From the NCBI GenBank assembly GCA_963837945.1, contig CAWIQD010000026.1:186001-250000 (forward strand): a stretch of 64,000 nt of DNA, written 5' to 3'. Of the stretch, positions 31,546 through 40,914 are shown in pieces. Positions within the stretch are counted from its first letter, which is position 1. Every line of letters starts with the position of its first letter. A program made the position numbers and the translations under genes. The stretch is from CAVUBL01 sp963837945. GTDB taxonomy: Bacteria; Acidobacteriota; Thermoanaerobaculia; Multivoradales; DATKCC01. The notes under the pieces were generated by a model, which saw nothing but the letters and a program-made list of their open reading frames with translations, was not told the DNA's origin and ran no database searches.

Positions 31546-31590
31546 CGCAACCGCTCCTCCGTTTGCACCTCGCCGCCGGTGCCCCCCAGT

Positions 31591-32337
31591 CTACCGCACG
31601 AGCTGGAAGGTCCTCCGCCAGCGGGTGTCCCGGGCGAGCTCGCGGGCCCGGGCCGCGAGACGCCGCCACCACGGCCCGGCCGTCGCCGGGGCCGCGCCGG
31701 GCGCTCGCGCTCCCGCGGACCGGGAAGCGTCGGCCGCCGGTGGCTCGGGGCTCGCCACCGACCAGTAGACGAGCAGTGCCCGGCCCTTCAGGTACTCGAC
31801 GGGCACCGGCCCCCAGAACCGCGAGTCGTGGGAGCTGTCGCGGTTGTCGCCCAGGCAGAAGTAGTGGCGGGCCGGCACCAGGTACGGCCCGAAGTTGTCC
31901 CTCGCCCGGTAGTGCGCGGGGATGAAGGGCGAGTCCGGATAGGTGATCGGATCGGTGTAGAAGGTGTACCCGCTCTCGTCGACCGGCGACCCGTTGACCT
32001 GGAGCACCTTGTCCACCAGCTCGATCCGGTCGCCGGGCAGCCCGAGGCAGCGCTTGATGAAGTCCCGCTCGGGATCCTCCGGGAACTTGAACACCACGAT
32101 GTCGCCGCGCCGGATCGGGCGCTCCGGGAGCAGCCCGCGCTCCCGTGGCGAGGCGGCCGGCCCGTAGACGAACTTGTTGACCAGGATGTGGTCGCCGACC
32201 AGGAGGTTCTTCTCCATCGACCCGCTGGGGATCTCGAACGCCTGGAAGATCCAGGTGCGGACGAACAGAGCGAAAACGACCGCGACGACCAGCGCCTCGA
32301 CCGCCTCGCGCAGCCGGGACCGCCCGGGCGGGGTCAC
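31591..32337 (-). CDS. lepB: Signal peptidase I, second copy
   Basis: LepB removes signal peptides on the outer face of the inner membrane. The 248-aa protein has a transmembrane anchor (residues 14-32), Ser40 in EIPSGSM as nucleophile and Lys95 (FIKRCLGLPGD) as general base, then GDNRDSSHDSRFWGPV. It ends RWRRTFQLVR, like its neighbour. GTG 32337 overlaps the stop of the first copy by 4 bp, so the two are translated together. The region after residue 205 is longer and Ala/Pro-rich compared with copy one. Confidence 0.93.
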   Translation of the reverse strand: MTPPGRSRLREAVEALVVAVVFALFVRTWIFQAFEIPSGSMEKNLLVGDHILVNKFVYGPAASPRERGLLPERPIRRGDIVVFKFPEDPERDFIKRCLGLPGDRIELVDKVLQVNGSPVDESGYTFYTDPITYPDSPFIPAHYRARDNFGPYLVPARHYFCLGDNRDSSHDSRFWGPVPVEYLKGRALLVYWSVASPEPPAADASRSAGARAPGAAPATAGPWWRRLAARARELARDTRWRRTFQLVR

Positions 32338-33041
32338 CGGATGATCTGGAACGTCCGCCCCCACCGCGTCTTGAAGGGGAACCCGACCAGGGTCTTGGCG
32401 ACGTGACCGAGGGTGCGGCCCCACCCCTGCCAGTTGCCGTTCGGTGTCGTGCCGCCCCACGACCAATAGATCATGAAGGCGCGCCCCTTGACGAGCTCGC
32501 GCGGCAACGGCCCCCAGAACCGGCTGTCGTAGGACATGTCGCGGTTGTCGCCCATGCAGAAATAGCTGTCTGCCGGCACCGTGTAGGGGCCGAACCAATC
32601 GCGCCGGCGGTACTGGTCCGGGATGCCCGCGACGTCGGGGTAGAGCGTCGGCTCCTTGTGCACCGCGTACGAGGAGTCCGGGACCCTCTCGCCGTTGATG
32701 TAGAGCTGCTTGCGGGAGACCTCGATCGTGTCGCCCGGCAGGCCGATGCAGCGCTTGACCAGGTCGATCGTCGGGTCCTCCGGCGAGCGGAAGATCACGA
32801 TGTCCCCGCGGTGCACCTGCCGTGCCGGCAGGAACGAGTCGCCCCACCAGGCGAGGGTCGGGCCGTAGATGTAGCGGTTGACGAACAGGTGGTCGCCGAT
32901 CAGGAGCGTGTCCTCCATCGACCCGCTCGGGATGTAGAAGGTCTGGACCACGAAGGTGTTGGCGAAGCGCAGGAAGATCGCCGCGATGATCAGCGCCTCG
33001 AGCGTCTCCCGGTAGGGTCTCTTGCTGCGCGTCTCGGCCAT
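32334..33041 (-). CDS. lepB: Signal peptidase I, first copy
   Basis: 235 aa with an N-terminal helix (residues 14-33), catalytic Ser41 (YIPSGSMEDTL) and Lys96 (LVKRCIGLPGD), and GDNRDMSYDSRFWGPLP. It ends RWGRTFQIIR, a tail shared with copy two. ATG 33041 is used. An upstream in-frame extension to 33155 has no family support. About 40-50% identity between the two copies by eye suggests an old duplication with possible substrate specialisation. Confidence 0.93.
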   Translation of the reverse strand: MAETRSKRPYRETLEALIIAAIFLRFANTFVVQTFYIPSGSMEDTLLIGDHLFVNRYIYGPTLAWWGDSFLPARQVHRGDIVIFRSPEDPTIDLVKRCIGLPGDTIEVSRKQLYINGERVPDSSYAVHKEPTLYPDVAGIPDQYRRRDWFGPYTVPADSYFCMGDNRDMSYDSRFWGPLPRELVKGRAFMIYWSWGGTTPNGNWQGWGRTLGHVAKTLVGFPFKTRWGRTFQIIR

Positions 33042-33545
33042 GGCCGAGGTACTGTACCCGAGATCCCCGCACGACGCGAGCCCGAGAGCCTGGGACGAAA
33101 TCCCGACCGCGCCGGGCACCTCGCCGACCCCGAACCATCGACCGGTGCTCGACACCGCCCCGGGAGCTCGCCATCCCCGCGAGAGGCGGAACTAGGACGC
33201 AACAACCCCGGATCGTGAGCTCGAACCCGGAAGGGGTGAAGCGCCGCTACCGAGCCGCCCGCCGCCGCGAAATGCGTCGCGGCTAGTCCAGAGGCCGGGT
33301 CGCCGAGGCGGCTCGGCCCCACTCCTCACCCCCACCGTCCAACGATTTTGCGGCTGTCCAGATCGCTGGACATCTCCGCGCGGACCTGCGCCCGGCCCGG
33401 GGCCTGGGAGCGGCCGCCTGCCGAGCGGGCTCCGGGCGCAAGATCGTTTGACATCGGCGCCGGCCGCAGATCTCGTCTGAATCCAATCAAACCTTTTACT
33501 GTCAGCGACTTGCCGGCCTTTGGCACGGCTGGCGTGGGACTTGAT

Positions 33546-33654
33546 CTCTCCGGGCCGCGAAACCGGAGAGAGGAGGTGAGAGCCGCACGACGGACCGAAC
33601 GCACGATGAACGCTGGTAAGGCACAGGGCCCCTTCGGGGGCCCGCAACTCTCAC
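33546..33654 (+). promoter_or_regulatory. Structured leader upstream of comEA
   Basis: Three perfect stems precede comEA: CTCTCCGG/CCGGAGAG (33546-33553 with 33563-33570), GTGAGAG/CTCTCAC (33576-33582 with 33648-33654) and, inside the latter, a TTCG-capped hairpin GGGCCCC/GGGGCCC (33626-33643). The layout resembles a riboswitch or protein-binding leader, but it matches no class I can name. Upstream, 33042-33545 has no gene; it only holds a small GTCCAG/CTGGAC hairpin near 33355. Confidence 0.45.
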
Positions 33655-33699
33655 GCAGTCGAACACCCGAACCCACTGCTACGGAAAGGAAAGAGCTCG

Positions 33700-34080
33700 A
33701 TGACTCGTAACACCCTGATCTCCCCCGTGTTCCGCGCCGCCTCGGCGCTCGTCCTCGTCGCCTTCCTCGCGGCCCTGCCGGCGGCCGCGGCCCAGGCCCC
33801 GTCCCCGGCCAAGACGCCGGCCGGCGTGGTCAACGTCAACACCGCCAGCGCCGAGCAGCTCGCCCTGCTGCCGCGCGTCGGCCCCTCGATCGCCCAGCGC
33901 ATCGTCGCCCTGCGCAAGAGCGACGGCCCGTTCAAGGGCGCCGAGGACCTGATGCTGGTCCGCGGGATCGGCGAGAGCACCTTCGCCCTGATCAAGGACT
34001 ACGTGGTCGTGGAGGGGAAGACCACCCTCACCGAGAAGGTCCGGCCGCCGCGGCACGCCAGCCAGCAGGAGCCTCGCTGA
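33700..34080 (+). CDS. comEA: ComEA-like helix-hairpin-helix DNA-binding protein
   Basis: 126 aa with a signal peptide (residues 1-31, ending AAAAQA) and a tandem helix-hairpin-helix domain: VVNVNTASAEQLALLPRVGP and FKGAEDLMLVRGIGESTFALI. ComEA-type proteins bind incoming DNA in the periplasm during natural transformation. AAAGGAAAG lies 8 bp before the ATG. The next gene is a type IV pilin-like protein, which fits DNA uptake. A 16-bp-stem hairpin follows. Confidence 0.85.
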   Translation: MTRNTLISPVFRAASALVLVAFLAALPAAAAQAPSPAKTPAGVVNVNTASAEQLALLPRVGPSIAQRIVALRKSDGPFKGAEDLMLVRGIGESTFALIKDYVVVEGKTTLTEKVRPPRHASQQEPR

Positions 34081-34091
34081 GCGCAGGGGAC

Positions 34092-34129
34092 GAGGGCTCC
34101 GGGGCGGAGCGATCCGCCCCGGAGCCCTC
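34092..34129 (+). terminator. 16-bp perfect hairpin after comEA
   Basis: GAGGGCTCCGGGGCGG at 34092-34107 pairs with its exact complement at 34114-34129 around a six-base loop. There is no T-run, as in many GC-rich genomes, so termination is likely but not certain. Confidence 0.5.
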
Positions 34130-34163
34130 CCTCCCGGACCGACCGGAGACCGGAGCGCCGCTC

Positions 34164-34781
34164 ATGGATCCCACCGATCGTCACCCAACCCCTCCGACCT
34201 CGGGCTTCACGCTGATCGAGCTGCTGGTGGTCGTGGCCCTCTTGGGCATCGTCCTCACCCTCGGCGTCCCCGCGCTGCTCGACGCCACGGCGCGGCTGCG
34301 CGTCGACCTGGCCGCCTCGGAGGCGGCCGTCGTGCTCCAGCGGGGCAAGATGCTCGCCGTGCGCTCGAACGCCCACGTCGCCGTGCGCTTCGACCCGAGT
34401 GCCGCCGGCGCGGTGACCTGGGCGCTCTACGCGGACGGTGACGGCGACGGGGTGCGCTGGCGCGACGTCGAGGCGGGCGTCGACCCGGTGCTCCAGGTGC
34501 CTCTCCCCTTGCGGCGCACCGGCGCCTCGGTCCACCTCGGCTTCCCGCCCGGGCCGGCGCCCAGGGACCCGGCCGACCCCGGCCGCCACCTCGAGCGCCT
34601 CGACGACCCGATCCGCCTCGGCCGCTCCGACATGGTCTCGTTCGGTCCGCTGGGGGCCTCGAGCTCGGGCTCGCTCTACTTCACCGACGGCAAGCGCTCT
34701 CTCTCGGTGGTCCGGGTCTTCGGCCATACGGGCAAGATCGAGGTCCTGACCTACGATCCCGACGCCGAGTCCTGGGAGTGA
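34164..34781 (+). CDS. GspH/FimT-type pseudopilin
   Basis: 205 aa with the type IV pilin prepilin motif: cleavage after Gly14 in SGFTLIELLVVVALLGIVLT, with the Glu at +5. The globular part (about 45-205) follows FimT/GspH minor pilins. These proteins are cleaved by PilD and join pili or type II secretion. The neighbouring comEA and the DNA-binding ability reported for FimT suggest a role in transformation. Confidence 0.85.
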   Translation: MDPTDRHPTPPTSGFTLIELLVVVALLGIVLTLGVPALLDATARLRVDLAASEAAVVLQRGKMLAVRSNAHVAVRFDPSAAGAVTWALYADGDGDGVRWRDVEAGVDPVLQVPLPLRRTGASVHLGFPPGPAPRDPADPGRHLERLDDPIRLGRSDMVSFGPLGASSSGSLYFTDGKRSLSVVRVFGHTGKIEVLTYDPDAESWE

Positions 34782-34858
34782 TGAGACCAGGAAGGAATGA
34801 GAGACCGGTGCCCGGAAGATCTTCGGGGCAGCCGAGGGCCGAGCGGGCGTCCGTAGGT

Positions 34859-34888
34859 TTGACGGCCGTTCCGAGGGTGCAGTAGGCT
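34859..34888 (+). promoter_or_regulatory. Promoter of a leaderless cutA transcript
   Basis: TTGACG at 34859 and TAGGCT at 34883-34888, 18 bp apart, sit so that the -10 ends six bases before the cutA ATG. Transcription would start at the initiation codon. No Shine-Dalgarno sequence is present. Confidence 0.6.
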
Positions 34889-34894
34889 GCCGTC

Positions 34895-35272
34895 ATGGGG
34901 GCGACCGCCGTCATCACCACCGTGGGCACCGAAGACCAGGCCAATCTGATCGCCCGCGAGATCGTCGCCCGCCGCCAGGCGGCCTGCGTCAACATCGTCC
35001 CGGGCGTGCGCTCGATCTACCGCTGGAAGGGCAAGGTCTGCAGCGACACCGAGTTCCTGCTGATCGTCAAGACGCTGGACAGCGAGTTCGAGGCGGTGGC
35101 GGCCACCATCCGCGAGCTCCACAGCTACGAGCTGCCGGAGATCCTGACCTTCGACGTCGGCCAAGGGGACCGGAGCTTCCTCGAGTGGATCGCGACCAGC
35201 CTCGACAAGGAGGCGGACTTCTCCGACGAGGAGGAGCCGGAGTTCGCGGACCTGGACGAGCTCGGCGACTGA
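34895..35272 (+). CDS. cutA: Divalent-cation tolerance protein CutA
   Basis: 125 aa. CutA1 proteins are PII-like trimers linked to copper tolerance, with an unclear biochemical role. The sequence VITTVGTEDQANLIAREIVARRQAACVNIVPG, in shorter pieces, and SIYRWKGKVCSDTEFLLIVKT are classic. The last 20 residues (DEEEPEFADLDELGD) are an extra acidic tail not present in most members. It stands alone between the pseudopilin and a convergent PLP enzyme. Confidence 0.93.
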   Translation: MGATAVITTVGTEDQANLIAREIVARRQAACVNIVPGVRSIYRWKGKVCSDTEFLLIVKTLDSEFEAVAATIRELHSYELPEILTFDVGQGDRSFLEWIATSLDKEADFSDEEEPEFADLDELGD

Positions 35273-35311
35273 GGCCGCCGTCCCGGCGGACCGCCGCGCC
35301 GGCCGCGCCGC

Positions 35312-36472
35312 TCAGACCGCGTCGAGCGCCTGCGAGAGGTCGGCCAGCAGGTCGGCGACCTCCTCGATCCCCACCGACACCCGCACCATCCCGTCCGTGA
35401 TCCCGAGCTCGGCGCGCAGCTCCGGCGGCACCGACGAGTGGGTCATCGAGGCGGGGTGGGAGATCAACGTCTCGACGCCGCCCAGGCTCTCGGCCAGGCT
35501 CATCACGCGCAGCCGGTCGAGCAGCCGCTTGGCCTGGTCGAATCCGCCCACGTCGAACGTGATCATGGCCCCGAAGCCGCTCGCCTGGCGCTTCTGGATG
35601 GCGTGGCCGGGATGGTCCGGCAGCCCCGGGTAGAGCACTTTCCCGACCGCCGGGTGGTTGACCAGCAGCCCCAGGACCTCCCGGGCGTTGGCCTGGTGGC
35701 GCTCCATGCGCACGGCCAGGGTCTTGATCCCCCGCATCACGAGGAAGCAGTCGAAGGGCGAGAGGATGGCACCCCCCGACTTGAGGACGAAGCGGAACCA
35801 CTCCGCGTCCTGCTCGCGCGAGGTCACCAGGACGCCGCCCACGGAGTCGCTGTGGCCGTTCAGGTACTTGGTGGTCGAGTGGACCACGATGTCCGCGCCG
35901 AGGGCGAGCGGCTGCTGGAAGTAGGGGGACAGGAAGGTGTTGTCGACCGACACCAGGGCGCCCGCCCGGTGGGCGATCTCGGCGATGGCGGCGATGTCGC
36001 TGACCTCCATCATCGGATTGGTCGGGGTCTCGACGTGGATCAGCCGGGTGGTGTCGCGCACCGCCCGCTCGACCGCCTCGAGGTCGGTGGTGTCGACCCA
36101 GGAGAACGCGAGGCCGTAGCGCTCGAGGATCTGGTGGAAGAGGCGGTACGTGCCGCCGTAGACGTTGTGCGAGACGACCATGTGGTCGCCCGACTCGAGC
36201 AGCGAGGCCAAGGCGTGGATCGCCGCCATGCCCGAGGCGAAGGCGTGGCCGGCGAGCCCGCCCTCGAGCGACGCGACGTTCGCCTCGAGCGCCTCGCGGG
36301 TCGGGTTCTGCACCCGCGCGTACTCGTAGCCGCGGTTCGTGCCGAGCTCGTCGAGGACGTAGGTGGCGGTCTGGAAGATCGGGACCGCCACCGAGCCGGT
36401 ACGGCTCTCGGGCGGCTGGCCGGCATGGATGGCGCGGGTCGAAAAACCGAGCTTCCTGGGGTCGCCTTTCAA
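35312..36472 (-). CDS. Cystathionine gamma-synthase/lyase family PLP enzyme
   Basis: 386 aa, as in E. coli MetB. The PLP lysine is Lys202 (VVHSTTKYLNGHSD), preceded by the cofactor aspartate in VDNTFLSPYFQ, and YEYARVQNPTRE is present. It could be cystathionine gamma-synthase, gamma-lyase or O-acetylhomoserine sulfhydrylase; the motifs do not decide. I use TTG 36472 because AGAGGA lies nine bases upstream. The frame also opens at another TTG, 36511, which has no ribosome site. The divergent neighbour mtnA fits sulfur amino acid metabolism. Confidence 0.88.
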   Translation of the reverse strand: MKGDPRKLGFSTRAIHAGQPPESRTGSVAVPIFQTATYVLDELGTNRGYEYARVQNPTREALEANVASLEGGLAGHAFASGMAAIHALASLLESGDHMVVSHNVYGGTYRLFHQILERYGLAFSWVDTTDLEAVERAVRDTTRLIHVETPTNPMMEVSDIAAIAEIAHRAGALVSVDNTFLSPYFQQPLALGADIVVHSTTKYLNGHSDSVGGVLVTSREQDAEWFRFVLKSGGAILSPFDCFLVMRGIKTLAVRMERHQANAREVLGLLVNHPAVGKVLYPGLPDHPGHAIQKRQASGFGAMITFDVGGFDQAKRLLDRLRVMSLAESLGGVETLISHPASMTHSSVPPELRAELGITDGMVRVSVGIEEVADLLADLSQALDAV

Positions 36473-36533
36473 GGGTTTCGTTCCTCTCCCTCTACCGGTG
36501 GTTGGCGCCAAAGGGTACTAGACTTGGAGCCCC

Positions 36534-37649
<1,116 letters not shown>

Positions 37650-37655
37650 CGTGAC

Positions 37656-38015
37656 TCAAGGCGCCAGCACCGTCACCAGGAAGCCGACGGCGACCAGGTA
37701 GACGGCCGAGAAGACGCCCCCCATGGCGACCCCGATCCAGCTCTGGGCCTCGCCCCCCGCCTGCGGGTGGTGGTGGGCGAAGCGCAGCCCGCGGATTCCC
37801 AGGTAGAGGGCCGGCATTCCGAAGAGCAGGCCGAAGAACGGTAGCGGCGAGAGGATCGCGAGCAGGTAGGCGGCGAGCGCGGCCTGGTTGCGGTCGGTGC
37901 GCGGCACGGCGCAAGCCGGCGGCCGGGCTTGCCGGCGGGAGGTTCTTTCTCCCAGCCGGCGCTGGAGGCGATGGATCTGCTCGATCCATTGGCTGGGGGC
38001 GGTTACGGCGCTCAT
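37656..38015 (-). CDS. DUF4190-like small membrane protein
   Basis: 119 aa: a hydrophilic N-terminal half (residues 1-42, basic) and two transmembrane helices (about 46-72 and 93-117) with the loop FAHHHPQAGGEAQSWIG. This resembles DUF4190 proteins of unknown function. It converges with mtnA. Confidence 0.6.
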   Translation of the reverse strand: MSAVTAPSQWIEQIHRLQRRLGERTSRRQARPPACAVPRTDRNQAALAAYLLAILSPLPFFGLLFGMPALYLGIRGLRFAHHHPQAGGEAQSWIGVAMGGVFSAVYLVAVGFLVTVLAP

Positions 38016-38146
38016 CGTCCTGGAACCTCCATCGACTTCAAGCCAGACATCAGAGGCCTCCCGGCCCGCGCGGTAGGAAAGCCTCGCCTGTCGTTCGAAG
38101 ACTCGAGAGAAGCAAGAAGCGCGCCACCCGGACAGTGCGCACGGAA

Positions 38147-38180
38147 CCCCTCGCCGGCGGCGTCGGCCGCCGGCGAGGGG
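38147..38180. terminator. 14-bp perfect hairpin between DUF4190-like gene and ssrA
   Basis: CCCCTCGCCGGCGG at 38147-38160 pairs fully with 38167-38180 around CGTCGG. The A-run AAAAAA that follows at 38183 reads as T's ahead of the stem on the ssrA strand, so this is not a textbook terminator for ssrA, although it lies 29 bp beyond its 3' end. Confidence 0.4.
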
Positions 38181-38208
38181 TGAAAAAACCGTCTGTCGAA
38201 ACGAGAGT

Positions 38209-38564
38209 TGGTGGAGGCGGTGGGAATCGAACCCACGTCCGAGAAACTCAGTCCAGAGGCGTCTACGTGCGTAGCTCCCTCGAGGTGATTCGCCGGTGCG
38301 CCACAGGAGAGAGCGGCCGCACGCCCCGGCTAGACCCGTGAAAAATCCGGATCCGTCACGGGCCCTACCCGGATCCTTCGATCCACTTTAGCGTCGCCCC
38401 GGCAGGTGCCGTGAATCAAGGCCTCCCGCCGGACCGTCACGGCTTAATTAAGCCGCGAGTGCGAAGTTGTCGTTGGCGACTATTTCAATCCGTTGTTACG
38501 AGTGGAATCACTCGGCACGCGGCCCAAGGCCTGCTTTGTTCCCCGTCGAATCCAGTGCGCCCCC
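38209..38564 (-). ncRNA. ssrA: Transfer-messenger RNA (tmRNA)
   Basis: tmRNA rescues stalled ribosomes with SmpB. The 5' end GGGGGCG (complement of 38558-38564) pairs with CGCCTCC just before the encoded CCA at 38209-38211. The T-arm is GTGGGTTCGATTCCCAC. Inside, AATAGTC is followed by the tag reading frame GCC AAC GAC AAC TTC GCA CTC GCG GCT TAA, giving the tag ANDNFALAA, close to the usual ANDENYALAA. Total 356 nt in one piece, not permuted. Confidence 0.96.
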
Positions 38565-38654
38565 ACTGAAGAGCACATCGGCTGCCAACGACCTGGCAAA
38601 GAACCTTCTGCGTCCTGTGCAACCGCCGGCGGGGCGGGCGAATTCCGCGCGGCT

Positions 38655-39182
38655 TCAACCCGGCTCGATGCGCGGCGCGGGCGGCGCCTGCCGCTCCCCC
38701 GGCTCCTCGATCCCGGCCCCTTCCGGGACCTCGATCCGGGCCGCCACCTCTCCCAGGAACTCGGCGGCCCCCTCGTGGCGCAGCTGCGAGACGATCAGCA
38801 GCCAGGCCGAAAGCCCGAGCAGGGCGCCGACCGGTGCGAGCCCGAGCAGCCTGGGATAGAAAGGCCAGACGATGGTCACCAGCGCGCCCAGGGCGGACAG
38901 GCCGAGGACGAAGACCGCCCGCGTCCAGAGCCGGTACTCGGCGCGCTCCGGACGGAAGACGACCTCGGCACCGGCGCCGGCCGTACGCTCGACCGAGATC
39001 CGGCCGCTCAGCCGGCCGTAGCGCAGCCCGGCCGAGACCGGCAGCTCGAGGTCTCCGCCCGACCCTCCCGTCTGCCACTCGGCGCCCCAGTCCTCGGCGG
39101 CCTGGGCGACCGCCCGCAGGGCCTCCTCGGGCGTCGCGGCGACGGTGACGACGTGAGGCACGTCCGAGTGAAGCTTGGGCAT
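38655..39182 (-). CDS. Uncharacterised membrane protein
   Basis: 175 aa. A soluble N-terminal half (residues 1-90, beginning MPKLHSDVPHVVTVAATPEEA) is followed by two transmembrane helices (about 88-110 and 113-132) and a C-terminal tail rich in Pro, Glu and Ala. I recognise no family. The first half resembles SRPBCC- or DUF-type beta folds only vaguely. A coding call is supported by length, an ATG start and a codon pattern like its neighbours. It may be in an operon with the two upstream genes (10 bp gap). Confidence 0.6.
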   Translation of the reverse strand: MPKLHSDVPHVVTVAATPEEALRAVAQAAEDWGAEWQTGGSGGDLELPVSAGLRYGRLSGRISVERTAGAGAEVVFRPERAEYRLWTRAVFVLGLSALGALVTIVWPFYPRLLGLAPVGALLGLSAWLLIVSQLRHEGAAEFLGEVAARIEVPEGAGIEEPGERQAPPAPRIEPG

Positions 39183-39191
39183 CGGGCGATC

Positions 39192-39644
39192 TTAGCCGTT
39201 GGCGGCCCGCTCGAGGCCGGGAAGAGCGAGCCGGTGGGTGCCGGCGAAGTAGGCGAGCCGGCCGCGGAAGTCGGCCACGCTCCCGCGGCAGCGCTCCAGG
39301 ACCGGCCGGTCGAGGATCTGGATCAGCGCGCCGCCGGCGTCGGCCACGACGCAGGGCAGCTCGCCGTCGATCGCAGCCTCGAGCTCGGCCCAGACCTCGT
39401 CCCGGTGCACGTACTCGACCGGCACCCCGAGCTCCTCCTTGCAGTCCTTCCACTCGGAGCGCTCGCCGGTCAGGCCGTGGGTGATCGTGCACAGCGCGCA
39501 GCCGCCCAGGCGCAACGCCTTCCGGGCGCTGTCGAAGAAGGCGCTCAAGGTGCCCGAGTCGGCATCGAACACGAAGATCAGCCGATCGATCATCCGCCGT
39601 TCGCTCAGGGGTCCGGCCGTCGTGCCGCTCGTGGTCCCGGTCAT
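39192..39644 (-). CDS. Conserved protein with a CxxC motif
   Basis: 150 aa from ATG 39644, which has GGGAGGG nine bases upstream; an alternative ATG at 39593 would give 133 aa. The core starts DRLIFVFDADSGTLSAFFDS and contains LGGCALCTITHGLTGERSEWK, with Cys-x-x-Cys. I recall similar proteins of unknown function with this CxLCxxT signature. The motif could be redox-active or bind metal. It follows dusB on the same strand by 82 bp. Confidence 0.6.
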   Translation of the reverse strand: MTGTTSGTTAGPLSERRMIDRLIFVFDADSGTLSAFFDSARKALRLGGCALCTITHGLTGERSEWKDCKEELGVPVEYVHRDEVWAELEAAIDGELPCVVADAGGALIQILDRPVLERCRGSVADFRGRLAYFAGTHRLALPGLERAANG

Positions 39645-39726
39645 CGTCAGCGCCCTCCCGCTCAGGTCGTCCGCCGCAGCTGCCACACCTACGGTGCGCG
39701 CTCCGGCACGGATTGCGTCCCGCGGC

Positions 39727-40731
39727 TCAAGCGGCCTCTTCGAGGAGCACCCCGGCGAAGAACTCCTCGACCGCCGCGAGGAAGGTGGTGACGTCCGGCA
39801 GCTCGCTGATCCGGCGACGCAGCGCCTGGCCGCGCGGCAAGCCGTGGCTGTACCAGGCGGTGAAGCGCCGGAGCTTGTCCAGGGCCTCGGGCTCCGGGTC
39901 GCGCTCGGCGACGGTCCGGAAGTGGTCGAGCACCAGCTCCCGGCGCTCGTCGAGGGTGGGCGCCGCGCCACGCCAGCCGGCGCCGCCGGGCAGGAGCGCG
40001 GCGATCTCCCGGAAGATCCAGGGATTGCGCGTCGCGCCCCGGCCGATCATCACGCCGGCGCAGCCGGTCGCCTCGAGCATCGCGACCGCCTCGGCGCTCC
40101 GGCGCACGTCGCCGTTGCCGATCACCGGGACGTCGAGCGCCTCCCGGAGCCGCGCGATGTGCGCCCAGTCGGCCTCGCCTCGGAAGCCCTGGCGCGCCGA
40201 GCGAGCGTGGAGGACGACGGCGTCGGCGCCCTCGGCCTGGCAGATGCGTCCGAGCTCGAGGTAGCTGTGGCTCTCCTCGCCCAGGCCGAGCCGGAACTTG
40301 ACCGTCAGCGGCATCGAGACCACCCGGCGCACGGCGGCCACGATGCGGCCGGCGAGCGGCAGGTCGCCCATCAGGGCGGCGCCGGCGCACCCCTTGAGCA
40401 CCTTGTTGGCCGGGCAGCCCATGTTGACGTCGCAGACGTCCGGCCGGCGCTCCTCGACCTCGCGCGCGGCCTCGGCCATGGTCCGCTCGTCCGAGCCGTA
40501 GATCTGGATCGCCAGGGGGCGCTCCTCCGCTCCGAAGCGGAGCTGCTCGAGGGCGCGCCGCCGCAGGCTCGGCTGGCCGTGCACCAGGTGCTTCGAGGAG
40601 ACGAACTCCATGGCCACCAGGCCGGCGCCCCCGATCCGCCGCACGATGCGCCGGAAGTCCCGGTCGGTCACCCCGGCCATCGGGGCGAGCAGAAGCGGCG
40701 GGTCGACGGGGAGGGAGCCGATACGAAGCAT
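39727..40731 (-). CDS. dusB: tRNA-dihydrouridine synthase (DusB type)
   Basis: Dus enzymes reduce uridine in tRNA with FMN and NADPH. The 334-aa TIM barrel starts LLLAPMAGVTDRDFRRI, has Cys106 (MGCPANKVLKGCAG) as proton donor, GIGNGDV-like VIGNGDVRRSAEA and MIGRGATRNPWIF for FMN phosphate. DusB is the commonest type in this range of bacteria, but the subtype is not proven. It is divergent from the bacillithiol operon. Confidence 0.9.
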   Translation of the reverse strand: MLRIGSLPVDPPLLLAPMAGVTDRDFRRIVRRIGGAGLVAMEFVSSKHLVHGQPSLRRRALEQLRFGAEERPLAIQIYGSDERTMAEAAREVEERRPDVCDVNMGCPANKVLKGCAGAALMGDLPLAGRIVAAVRRVVSMPLTVKFRLGLGEESHSYLELGRICQAEGADAVVLHARSARQGFRGEADWAHIARLREALDVPVIGNGDVRRSAEAVAMLEATGCAGVMIGRGATRNPWIFREIAALLPGGAGWRGAAPTLDERRELVLDHFRTVAERDPEPEALDKLRRFTAWYSHGLPRGQALRRRISELPDVTTFLAAVEEFFAGVLLEEAA

Positions 40732-40914
40732 GGCGGAGACCGGAGCCGGAGTCTACCGCGGGCGGCTCCCCGGGCCCCTGGACAGAGTCGATTCTCCGAT
40801 CGCCGAGAGACCCGGGAGGGGGCGCCCCTTCCCCGCCGTGGGGTGGGAAGGGGGAAGAAGTCGGAGGAGCTCCGGGTGCCTCGCCGGATCGGGGTCGGAC
40901 TATATGATGACCCG

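Noticed and set aside
33520..33540. Sigma-54-like TGGCACG before comEA
   Set aside because: The -24 half is good, but the -12 half is GCGT instead of TTGC at the right spacing.
33546..33654. Known riboswitch (c-di-GMP, cobalamin, SAM) in the comEA leader
   Set aside because: The stems are clear, but conserved core bases of these classes are missing.
38147..38180. Intrinsic terminator of ssrA
   Set aside because: The stem is strong, but the T-run lies on the wrong side for the ssrA direction, so I list it only as a hairpin.
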